Position numbers and translations under genes: made by a program. A model generated the notes under the pieces. It made no database searches, was not told the DNA's origin, and saw nothing but the letters and a program-made list of their open reading frames with translations. A DNA stretch of 64,000 nucleotides from Rubricoccus sp038746605 (GTDB lineage Bacteria; Bacteroidota; Rhodothermia; Rhodothermales; Rubricoccaceae): contig JBCDKM010000004.1 of the NCBI GenBank assembly GCA_038746605.1, positions 186,001-250,000 of the forward strand. Reading direction: 5' to 3'. Shown here in pieces: positions 24,425-32,208 of this stretch; the stretch's first letter is position 1; each line of letters starts with the position of its first letter.

Positions 24425-25238
24425 TCCAGAGCAGGCGTATCGCCACGGTTCCCGCGAACGCCGCGAACGCCCAGCGGACCCACTTCACGTGCACCCGGTG
24501 CGCCGCGCTCACACCCAGCCGCGCCATGACCACGGCAGGAAGGGCCAGCGCCAGCGCGTACGGCACGTGGACGTAGCCGAGCGCGCCCTCGGGCACGGGC
24601 GCTCCCAGTCCGCGCACGAGGTACGAGCCCACGCCTACGAGCGTGATCAGCACGATGGCGGCGGTGGAGGTCCCTGCGGCGAGCTTGAGAGGGAGCCGCA
24701 CGAGGCCGCTGAAGGCGGGCACCAGCACCACGCCGCCCCCGATGCCTGCCGCCGCCGCGATGGTCCCCGCTCCCGCGCCCGTCGCGATCAGGGCGGGCCA
24801 CCCCCGACGTGCGCCCTCGGCCGAGAGTGAGTCTCCCTGCCGGTCTTTCTTGGTCAGCATCCGCACGACGACGAAGAGCAGCATCGCGCTGAGAACCAAC
24901 TGGAAGACGCGCCTGGAGTACCACGGCTGCGTCGTCACGAAGGTGGTCATGAGGATCACCGCGAGGGCCGCGAAGGCCCCGGCCGTGAGCGCCGTCCGCC
25001 ACTCGATGGCGTCTTTGCGAGCCTGCGCCGCTGCCCCGCTGGCACTCGCTGCAAACGTGCAGAGCAGCCCCGAGCCGAGCGTCAGCGGCGTGAGCACCGG
25101 ATCCTCGATGCCGAGACCTCGAAAGGTGAACAGCAGGACGGGTGTGAAGATGATCCCCCCGCCGACCCCCACCAGCCCCGCGATGAACCCGCCGAGTGCG
25201 CCCGCGGCGACGAGGAGGGGAAGGAGTTCGAGCGACAT
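24411..25238 (-). CDS. TauE/SafE-family anion exporter
   Basis: 275 residues from the ATG at 25238, with eight or so TM helices. Two family repeats are visible: GFIAGLVGVGGGIIFTPVLL near the N-terminus and AAAAGIGGGVVLVPAFSGL in the second half. These proteins export sulfite or organosulfonates, and many members have other or unknown substrates. It is the first gene of a minus-strand pair with GT87, overlapping by 14 bases. Upstream is a family A palindrome and a degenerate family B copy, so its promoter lies in a short stretch near 25240-25300. Confidence 0.88.
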   Translation of the reverse strand: MSLELLPLLVAAGALGGFIAGLVGVGGGIIFTPVLLFTFRGLGIEDPVLTPLTLGSGLLCTFAASASGAAAQARKDAIEWRTALTAGAFAALAVILMTTFVTTQPWYSRRVFQLVLSAMLLFVVVRMLTKKDRQGDSLSAEGARRGWPALIATGAGAGTIAAAAGIGGGVVLVPAFSGLVRLPLKLAAGTSTAAIVLITLVGVGSYLVRGLGAPVPEGALGYVHVPYALALALPAVVMARLGVSAAHRVHVKWVRWAFAAFAGTVAIRLLWNALG

Positions 25239-25298
25239 GCGGGCACCGGGGGCGAGCGCGCACGATACCGCCACCTCTGCCCTCGCGCCCTGCCTCCC

Positions 25299-25332
25299 CC
25301 GCCTCGGTGTGCCGACGGAGCTACCGAGGCGG
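25299..25332. repeat. Family A palindromic repeat
   Basis: CCGCCTCGGT (25299-25308) and ACCGAGGCGG (25323-25332) with a 14-nt loop, between the TauE and HsdR-N genes. Confidence 0.75.
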
Positions 25333-25377
25333 GAAGGGCTGCGAGCGTTTGGGCTCTGCACGCCTGCTCCCTACAGC

Positions 25378-25425
25378 GTCATCCCGAACAGAGCATACCC
25401 TGAGCGCAGCCGAAGTAAGCCGGGG
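25378..25425. repeat. Degenerate family B repeat
   Basis: Begins GTCATCCCGAACAGAG and continues with CTGAGCGCAGCCGAAG. Only the left part of the family B pattern remains. Confidence 0.4.
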
Positions 25426-25476
25426 CCCAGAGTACCGAGAAGGCCGGTCGCGCTGGTCGACGCCACAACAGACGGC

Positions 25477-26559
25477 CTAGTCGTACCGGAGTGCGGTGGA
25501 CTTCAACTGGTCCGCGAAGCGGTAGAGGTCGTTGACCGACTCAATCTCGTGACGGGTCTCGTTCTTGTCAGCGTCGAAGAGGCCGATGTACTTCTGGGTC
25601 CAGTTGAAGTGGAGTCGGCAAATTGGCTTCCTATTGTTGTCGTCGAGGAGGATACCCATGTATGACTTCGTGTCACGGTGGGCGATCCGCTCTGGACCTA
25701 CGACCTCCCGAACGATGGCCTTGACGACATGGAAGCCTTCCATTTCTTCTTCCGTGGTCTCGATGCCATCATCGGAGGTAGGCTCGTCCTCTGCTGCTAT
25801 GTCAGAGGTTTCCTCGGGGGCTGACCGTCCAGTAACTACATCCTCTTGTGCCAGTGCGGATCGGAGGCGGGTGCTCACTCGCTCGCTTATGAACTGCTGA
25901 AAGGCTTTGGGGACGAGTTCGCTGAACTGCTCCCTTACGCTGGCGACGAAGCGGCCCTCGGGATTGACTTTGAGGTAAAGGAAGCGAACGAGGTCAGGGT
26001 CTGGGGTCTCAAATTGCTCGGCCAGAACTCGGTGGAGCTCCCGGAGATACTTCAATTCGCTCGCTGCGTCGAGCATCCTGTCAAGGTCGAATGACCCCTT
26101 TGCCAACCGCTTCACCTCCGCCACGTGGTGGTCGCGAACATCCAAGAGATCAAGCTCAAGAAAGGGTCTCGCGTCCATTTTGTTTGGCTCCTCAAGATCG
26201 GAGTAAAACCGGTAGTGGATGCCGTTGGTGAGGATCGCAATCCGGGCATTCGTGACCGTGAAGTAGCGGAAAAGCTGGCTCATGTTAGCGTCACTCAGGT
26301 TGACACCAGCCGTCTTGCATTCGATCAGAATGATGACCTCGCCGTCTTGTTTGATCGCGTAATCGACCTTCTCTCCCTTCTTGACGCCTACGTCCGCAGT
26401 CAACTCGGGCACGACCTCCTGCGGGTTAAAGACATCGTAGCCAAGTGCAGCGATGAAGGGCATCACGAGCGCGTTCTTCGTTGCCTCCTCTGTTGCGAGG
26501 TGATCAATGAGGGAGGGGGCGCGCTGCGCGAGAGCGGCGAGTCGATCCGTGAAGCTCAT
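25477..26559 (-). CDS. Orphan HsdR N-terminal-like (PD-(D/E)XK) nuclease-domain protein
   Basis: 360 residues. The N-terminal part has the type I restriction R-subunit N-domain pattern: TEEATKNALVMPFIAALGYDVFNPQEV, then VDYAIKQDG and IILIECK, giving Asp66 and Glu80-x-Lys82 as the nuclease core, followed by SQLFRYFTVTNARIAILTNGIHYRFYSDLE. No helicase motor follows. A variable acidic linker (about 245-275) leads to a C-terminal domain with HFNWTQKYIGLFD. No HsdM or HsdS is nearby. Base composition is clearly lower in GC than its neighbours, suggesting acquisition. A role in defence or nucleic-acid processing is possible, not shown. Confidence 0.82.
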   Translation of the reverse strand: MSFTDRLAALAQRAPSLIDHLATEEATKNALVMPFIAALGYDVFNPQEVVPELTADVGVKKGEKVDYAIKQDGEVIILIECKTAGVNLSDANMSQLFRYFTVTNARIAILTNGIHYRFYSDLEEPNKMDARPFLELDLLDVRDHHVAEVKRLAKGSFDLDRMLDAASELKYLRELHRVLAEQFETPDPDLVRFLYLKVNPEGRFVASVREQFSELVPKAFQQFISERVSTRLRSALAQEDVVTGRSAPEETSDIAAEDEPTSDDGIETTEEEMEGFHVVKAIVREVVGPERIAHRDTKSYMGILLDDNNRKPICRLHFNWTQKYIGLFDADKNETRHEIESVNDLYRFADQLKSTALRYD

Positions 26560-26643
26560 AGCGTGAGACCGTTAGCTGTGAAGGGAGTGCTGATGTTAAC
26601 CAACAGCGACTAAAGCAGCGGTTCTCGCCTGAGTTCGGCTAGA

Positions 26644-28263
26644 TCACCCGCCCAGAATCTCCCGGTAGCGACGGCCGTCGCCCAGCACTTCCAGGGCGCG
26701 CTCCACGGTCGGGTCGCCATCCAACAACGTCTGCGCGAGGTTGGTCTGGTCCAGATACCGGGACAGAATCTCCTGTCGGAGCCGGGCGGCGAGGCGGGGC
26801 GCGTGCCGCTCGAAGTCGCGCGATTTCTCGGCCTCCACGGCGCGGCGAAGCGCCGCCAGTTCGTCGGACGCGGCGTCATACCCCGCCTCGGTGAGCGCAG
26901 TGGCGAGGGCATCGGCCTCGCGCTCGGCCTCGGTGCGGTACTCCAGCCCCTCCGCCTCGGCGAACTGGCGGAAGTCCCGGAGCAGGTCGTCGTCGATAGC
27001 GAAGTCGTTGGGGAGCGTGGGGGTCTCGGCGCGGAACCGGTTGGCGAAGCGGAGGAACTTGGCCGCGCGTACGAGCGCCGCCTCCAGGTCGCTGACCGGC
27101 CCGAGGCCGACGTCCTCGTCTGGCTCGATGCCTCCGCCGCCGCGAACCGTCCGGCCGTTCGTGGTCTCAAACGTGGGCCGCTCGGCCACGTCACGGTCGG
27201 TCTCGCCCTGGCGGTAGGCCACGGACTGGATGCTCCGCCCGGACGGCGTGTAGTACCGCGAGACGGTCAGCTTCAGCGCCGTCCCGTACGGCATCGGGCG
27301 GACGATCTGCACGAGGCCTTTCCCGAACGTCGTCTCGCCGACGACCACGCCGCGATCATAATCCTGCACGGCGCCTGCCACGATCTCGCTCGCGCTCGCG
27401 CTGACCGGATCCACGAGGACCGCCAGCGGGAGGTCTGGCGCGATGGGCTCGTCGCGCGTGCTGTAGCCCCGGACCGTCCCGGCGGTGCGCCCTCGCGTGG
27501 AAACGACCGGCGTGCCGCGCGGCACGAACAGCCCGAAGATCTCGACGGCCTGCTCCAGCAGCCCGCCCGGGTTGCCGCGAAGGTCCAGCACGAGCGCGTT
27601 CAACTCGCCCTGGCTGCGGAGGCTATCGATCCCGGCGCGGACCTCGGCGGCGCTCGTGAAGAGAAACTGCTCCAGGCGGATGTAGCCGACGCCCTCGGCG
27701 AGGAAGGTGGCGGCGGTGACATCGCGCGAGTCCCCCTCGGCGCGGACGAGCACGAACGAAATGACGCCGCCCTCGCCTTCGCGCTCCACCTCCAGGTCCA
27801 GGGTAGAGCCGGGTTCACCGCGCAACAGCTCTTGCGCCGCCGCATCGTCGATGCCCTCGGCCTCGCGTCCCGCCAGCCGGGTCACTCGGTCGCCCACGCG
27901 GACGCCCTGCCGCTCCGCAGGCCCGTTCTCGTCCAGCCCGGTGACGACGAGCACGCCGCCGCGCCGCGCCACCACCAGTCCCGCGCCGCCGACCTCGCCA
28001 GACTGGCGGAGGCGACCTTCCGTCGTGGTGGCCTCGTCGAAGAAGACGGTGTACGGGTCCAGCGTCTCGGTCATCGCCGCGATGCCGGTGCGCATGAGCG
28101 CCTCCGCGTCCACGGGGTCCACGTACTCGCCCGCGAGGGCGGCGTAGAGATCCGCGAAGAGGCCGAAGTTCTTGCGGACGGCGAAGAGGTCGTCGCCGTC
28201 CTGGGCGGCGGGTGCGCCTAGCGGGGCGAGGACGAGGAGGACGAGAGCGAGGCGAGCGAACAC
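26644..28263 (-). CDS. S41 C-terminal processing protease
   Basis: About 539 residues from the GTG at 28263, chosen because it yields a clean signal peptide (MFARLALVLLVLAPLGAPAAQ); a TTG at 28287 is the alternative. Order: helical N-region, PDZ domain (about 85-165, GVRVGDRVTRLAGREAEG), then the S41 core with LDLRGNPGGLLEQAVEIFGLF, catalytic Ser292 in SASEIVAG and Lys315 in TTFGKGLVQ. A long helical C-terminal extension follows. It degrades or trims periplasmic proteins. It lies between the lectin gene and the nuclease on the same strand, but gaps of 85 and 189 bp make operon membership unclear. Confidence 0.92.
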   Translation of the reverse strand: MFARLALVLLVLAPLGAPAAQDGDDLFAVRKNFGLFADLYAALAGEYVDPVDAEALMRTGIAAMTETLDPYTVFFDEATTTEGRLRQSGEVGGAGLVVARRGGVLVVTGLDENGPAERQGVRVGDRVTRLAGREAEGIDDAAAQELLRGEPGSTLDLEVEREGEGGVISFVLVRAEGDSRDVTAATFLAEGVGYIRLEQFLFTSAAEVRAGIDSLRSQGELNALVLDLRGNPGGLLEQAVEIFGLFVPRGTPVVSTRGRTAGTVRGYSTRDEPIAPDLPLAVLVDPVSASASEIVAGAVQDYDRGVVVGETTFGKGLVQIVRPMPYGTALKLTVSRYYTPSGRSIQSVAYRQGETDRDVAERPTFETTNGRTVRGGGGIEPDEDVGLGPVSDLEAALVRAAKFLRFANRFRAETPTLPNDFAIDDDLLRDFRQFAEAEGLEYRTEAEREADALATALTEAGYDAASDELAALRRAVEAEKSRDFERHAPRLAARLRQEILSRYLDQTNLAQTLLDGDPTVERALEVLGDGRRYREILGG

Positions 28264-28350
28264 AGGCGCGAGGGTGAGGGACGGCAAGATCGAACGCCGC
28301 GCCGGTCGCGTTTCGTTCGGCGCGAGGAGCCGACTCGCATCCGGGTCCGT

Positions 28351-28370
28351 CCGCCTCGGTGCCGAGGTGG
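28351..28370. repeat. Family A palindromic repeat, short form
   Basis: CCGCCTCGG-TG-CCGAGGTGG between the lectin stop and the S41 start. The sequence is the same as the copy before pyrH at 21241. Confidence 0.7.
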
Positions 28371-28451
28371 GTGTAGCGAGAGCGAGGCGGGGCGCCCACC
28401 ACGGCACCCCGCCTCGCCCGATGAGGCCTCGGCCCCAGTTCCTTTGGTCGT

Positions 28452-31370
28452 CTACCTGACGACCGTCAACCGCTGGGTCAGGATCGTGTGGCCTGCTGTC
28501 AGCCGTGCGACATAGAGTCCGGGCGAGAGGTCTCGCGTGTCGAGGTGTGCCACGTGCGTCCCAGCGGCTGTTGGCCCCTCGGCCAGTCGCACGACCTCGC
28601 GGCCCAGCGCGTCGTAGACCGCCAGCCGGACCGGGCCGTCCGTGGGCACGTCGTAGCGCAGCGCGACCGGGCCGCGGGTCGGGTTGGGAGAAGGAGCGTG
28701 GAGCGCGAGAACCTCTGGCACGGCGGCAGTGAGGGGCTCCGCGCTAAGCCCGTTGGCAGAGGGCGTCCCGTCGAGTGCCTCCGCTGCCAGCGCGTCGGCC
28801 TCGGCATCGGTGAGGCGGGAGGGGCGACCTGTGCGGATGACCAGCACGAACCGACTGCTCCCGACGCCTCGCGCGGAGGTCTGACCCTTGGCGGCGACTC
28901 CGGTAGCGCGCATGACGCTCGGCGCCGAGAGGGAGGGAGCGCTGCTCGTGGTCTTAGAGGCCCGGGCGTTGGTCACGGGGCCGTCGAGCGTGAAGGCGTA
29001 GGACGCGTCTCGGTCCAGCCGGATGCGCTCGCGCGTCTCGCGGTCCACGAGGAGCACCTGCCAGTCCGCTGGAACCTCCACCTGAGGCCACGTCAGCGTG
29101 AAGCGGCCCCCTGCGAGCTGATCGCCCGCGAACGCCTCCACGGCGAGGGGGAGCTTCATCGTGCGGCGTGGCAGCGGCAGCGAGGCCACGTCGAACGCCG
29201 TGCCGTCCGGTGCGGACCAGAAGAGGTGGACGCGCTCGGGCGCCCAGCCCTCTAGCTCGAACGCGTCCCCGTCATCGACCCGGACGGAGGCCTCGGGGCG
29301 GAAGGTGGCCCAGGCCCCGTTGGCGCGGTGCACGCCGCCGAGGTCGCCCTCCACGCGGAGCCCGAGCACCGGCCCGCTGGCCGACGTCGTCGGCCTCGGT
29401 CCCGAGGCGGAGGGAGTGGGGCCGGTCAGGTTGTAGGTGTCCCCTCCGAGCACCTTCGCGGCCGAGGGGGCCTGAAGGGCCGGACCGGTACCGCTGGCCT
29501 TCGCCCAGAACCCCTGGTGCGGCGCGATCACGCCCGATCCCATGCCGCCTGCGCTCCCGTTCCACGAGACGTACTGCGGCCCGCCCGCGTTGTTGTGGTC
29601 CCACACGTAGAGGACATCGGTGACGTTGGTGCGCGTCCACCCGGCGGCGTCCCAGTCCATGCCGGTCGCCCAGGGGTTGCCGAACAGGTTCCAGCCGTCG
29701 GCGAGCACGTCATCCGCGGGACTGTCAGTGAAGGTGGTGGGGAAGGGGAACGGGTCAGGGTTGAGGAGAACGGAGGACTGCGGCGAGGTCTTCGGGAAGG
29801 CGTCGGGGGTGCCGTCGAAGTCGTCGTCGGCGTAGACGTAGACGAAGTGGCCCTCTCCCGCAGGCATGGTCGCGCCCTGATTCGAGATCGGCACGTAGCC
29901 GTCCACCTTGTCGATTTCGCCGTCGTTGTTGGTGTCGGTCGTCGCGGTCTCGTCGTAGGTGTAGACGTTGGGGCGGGTCGCGCCGGGTGCGTCGGAGCCA
30001 GGGAAGCCCTGGGTCCAGATCGGGCCGAGGAGGTCATCGTAGGTGGTACCGGGGAACGAGGCGGAGACCATGCGCCAGCCCTCCGTCCCGGTGATCTCCA
30101 GGCTGCTCGTGGTGGCCGGGCAGGCGTCGTACTTGCCGCAGAGGTACGTCTCGACCGCCATCCGGTCCGCGCTGGAGAGGAGGCCCTCGTAGAGCAGGAT
30201 TTCCGCGATGAGCCCATCGAAGTGGTAGTCACTTCTCACCCCGTCCGCATCGAGCGCCGCGCCGACGGAGAGGGGTGAGGTGCCGTTTTGGATGTCTCCA
30301 GCAGAGCCGTTGACGTCCGTCGCGGTCTCCGCTTGCCCGTCGAGGTTGAAGGTGATCCGGTTGCGTCCGGTGTTGGTGTCTAGAGACCCGTCGTAGCGGT
30401 AGGACCCGACGTGCGGGGTGGTGGAGAGCACCGTGGTGCCGGTCGCGCGAACCCACGCGCTGAAGCTGAGGGTGTGGTACGTGATCATATCCAGCCTGCC
30501 GTTGAACGTGCCCATCATGATCTCGTGGCTGTCGCTTCCCAGCCCAAACCCGTTGGAGAGCTTGGCGAGGAAGCCGTTCGCGCTGGGGCCGTTGGGGGTG
30601 TCTTCCCGGAACGCGACGAACATCTCGAACTGCTTGTCGGCGCCCGCGAACACGTCGTCCAGCACGTCGCCGAACGAGAGGAGGTCTTCCGTGCCGTCAA
30701 AGTTCAGCGCGGGTTCGCCGTTGATGCCGGAGGCGACGAACGAGGGCTGCTGCGCGGCGGTCGCTTGCGTGGCCGTGAGCCCGCTGCCCGTCTGGTCGAT
30801 CCACGCGCTCACGTTGCCCGAGCCGTCGAGGTTGACACCCTGGTCGGCGCGGAGCCAGAGGCGGAGGTCGGTTTGCGGCGGCGGAGGCTGCGCGTCGGCA
30901 GGAAACTCCACAACGAAGGGCAGCATTGCGGCGCATTGCACATCGCCCCACGTTCCGGCAGCGCCCCATTCAATGGCTTGCCCGAACATGATCACACAGT
31001 CCTCATTCTGGAAATTATCAGGCTGTGCATACCCATCGCTAGCTCGAGATCCCCAGTTCGTGTAGACGAATGGGGTTCCGTCAGACCAAACGAATGTGCC
31101 CTCGGTGGTGATATCATCGAGAGCGAGCCAGGTGTGGAACTCCGGGACCGCGATGGTGGCGAGCACGGCCGCATTCTCGGCGGCACTGGTGATAACAGGT
31201 AGCGTCCCGCCGAGAGAGATCGCATACGCCTCGGCGTCCGCGTAGGTCATTCCCGTGGAGACATAGATGTACGAGGAGCCTTGCGCGAGCGCTGCCGGTG
31301 CGGCGGCGAGGCAGAGGGCACACACGGCGAGGCCTCTGACGAGGGTGCGGAACGGACGCAGTCGGGGCAT
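28452..31370 (-). CDS. Secreted C-type-lectin/LamG protein with type IX-like sorting domain
   Basis: 972 residues. Signal peptide (1-29), then a C-type lectin-like domain (about 32-155; MTYADAEAYAISLGG, WLALDDITTEGTFVWSDG, NEDCVIM), a concanavalin/LamG-like domain (about 165-400), a long region with calcium-type DTNNDGEIDKVDG and DDDFDGTPDAF loops, and a C-terminal domain (about 890-972) with SPNPTRGPVALRYDVP, VYDALGREV and LSPGLYVARL. This is the type A sorting signal for the type IX system. It is probably a surface adhesin or glycan-binding protein. A family A palindrome lies in frame near residue 655. Confidence 0.88.
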   Translation of the reverse strand: MPRLRPFRTLVRGLAVCALCLAAAPAALAQGSSYIYVSTGMTYADAEAYAISLGGTLPVITSAAENAAVLATIAVPEFHTWLALDDITTEGTFVWSDGTPFVYTNWGSRASDGYAQPDNFQNEDCVIMFGQAIEWGAAGTWGDVQCAAMLPFVVEFPADAQPPPPQTDLRLWLRADQGVNLDGSGNVSAWIDQTGSGLTATQATAAQQPSFVASGINGEPALNFDGTEDLLSFGDVLDDVFAGADKQFEMFVAFREDTPNGPSANGFLAKLSNGFGLGSDSHEIMMGTFNGRLDMITYHTLSFSAWVRATGTTVLSTTPHVGSYRYDGSLDTNTGRNRITFNLDGQAETATDVNGSAGDIQNGTSPLSVGAALDADGVRSDYHFDGLIAEILLYEGLLSSADRMAVETYLCGKYDACPATTSSLEITGTEGWRMVSASFPGTTYDDLLGPIWTQGFPGSDAPGATRPNVYTYDETATTDTNNDGEIDKVDGYVPISNQGATMPAGEGHFVYVYADDDFDGTPDAFPKTSPQSSVLLNPDPFPFPTTFTDSPADDVLADGWNLFGNPWATGMDWDAAGWTRTNVTDVLYVWDHNNAGGPQYVSWNGSAGGMGSGVIAPHQGFWAKASGTGPALQAPSAAKVLGGDTYNLTGPTPSASGPRPTTSASGPVLGLRVEGDLGGVHRANGAWATFRPEASVRVDDGDAFELEGWAPERVHLFWSAPDGTAFDVASLPLPRRTMKLPLAVEAFAGDQLAGGRFTLTWPQVEVPADWQVLLVDRETRERIRLDRDASYAFTLDGPVTNARASKTTSSAPSLSAPSVMRATGVAAKGQTSARGVGSSRFVLVIRTGRPSRLTDAEADALAAEALDGTPSANGLSAEPLTAAVPEVLALHAPSPNPTRGPVALRYDVPTDGPVRLAVYDALGREVVRLAEGPTAAGTHVAHLDTRDLSPGLYVARLTAGHTILTQRLTVVR
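29391..29410. repeat. Family A palindrome inside the lectin coding region
   Basis: GGCCTCGGT and CCCGAGGCGG in frame, encoding part of a Ser/Ala/Gly/Pro linker (PTPSASGPRPTTS). Confidence 0.65.
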
Positions 31371-31467
31371 GGAAGGAGCGGGGAGGACGCGCGGAGAATC
31401 CCCGCCCGTTGTGCGGACTCGCCTCCCAAACCTTGAGGAGGCGACGGGATGCGCCCTCCGCTCGTGC

Positions 31468-32124
31468 TCAGACGAGCCCCAACTCCACGGCCCGACGTGT
31501 GGCCTCAGCGCGGCTGTGGACGCCCAGCTTGCGGAAGAGCGCCTTCGAGTGCGTCCGAACCGTGGACGCGCTCACGCCGAGTTCGTGCGCGGCGCCTTCG
31601 TCGGTGTGGCCGAGGGTGATCTGGCGGAGCACGTCGCCCTCGCGAGGGGTGAGCCCCACAGCACGGGCGGCAGCCTCGCGCTCGCGCTCTACCTCGCGAG
31701 ACTGGCGGACGCTCCGCACCACGGCGCCCGCTACCGACGGATCCAGGGGAACGCCGCCCGAGGTCGCCTCGCGCATAGCGGCCACTACGGCCTCGATGGG
31801 GGCTTCTTTCACGAGGTACCCTGCCGCGCCTGCGTCCAGTGCGTCCAGCACGCGAGCGTCGTCGTCGAAGACGGTGAGCATGACCACGGCCACCTCGGGG
31901 TAGCGACGGGCCATCTCGCGCGTGGCTGTCACGCCGTCCATCTCGGGCATCTCGATGTCCATCAGCACCACATCGGGCGGCACGGGGAGGAGCGCCAGCG
32001 CCGCGAGGAGCTCGGCGCCGCTCTCGGCCACCGCTGCGACCTCGACCTCTGGGAAGAAGGCCAGCTTGCGGACGAGCCCGGAGCGGAGATCGGGGTGGTC
32101 TTCGGCCAGGGCGAGACGAATCAT
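31468..32124 (-). CDS. NarL/LuxR-family response regulator
   Basis: 218 residues from the ATG at 32124. The receiver domain holds the acidic pair in LAEDHPD, the phosphoacceptor Asp56 in VVLMDIEMPEMDG, the Thr in LTVFDDD and the Lys in GYLVKEAP. The C-terminal LuxR HTH reads LTPREGDVLRQITLGHTDEGAAHELGVSASTVRTHSKALFRKLGVHSR. It is 84 bp downstream of the histidine kinase on the same strand, so the two form a cognate two-component pair. Output genes are not identified. Confidence 0.95.
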   Translation of the reverse strand: MIRLALAEDHPDLRSGLVRKLAFFPEVEVAAVAESGAELLAALALLPVPPDVVLMDIEMPEMDGVTATREMARRYPEVAVVMLTVFDDDARVLDALDAGAAGYLVKEAPIEAVVAAMREATSGGVPLDPSVAGAVVRSVRQSREVEREREAAARAVGLTPREGDVLRQITLGHTDEGAAHELGVSASTVRTHSKALFRKLGVHSRAEATRRAVELGLV

Positions 32125-32208
32125 GACAGAAGAAACGGCGCGTGCCGGGCGGGGCATCTCCCAAACGTGGGGGAGGTCGAGACGGTGCGATGCTGTCTCC
32201 CGGTCCGT

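Noticed and set aside
26803..28221. 472-codon plus-strand frame
   Set aside because: Antisense of the S41 protease, which has clear catalytic motifs.
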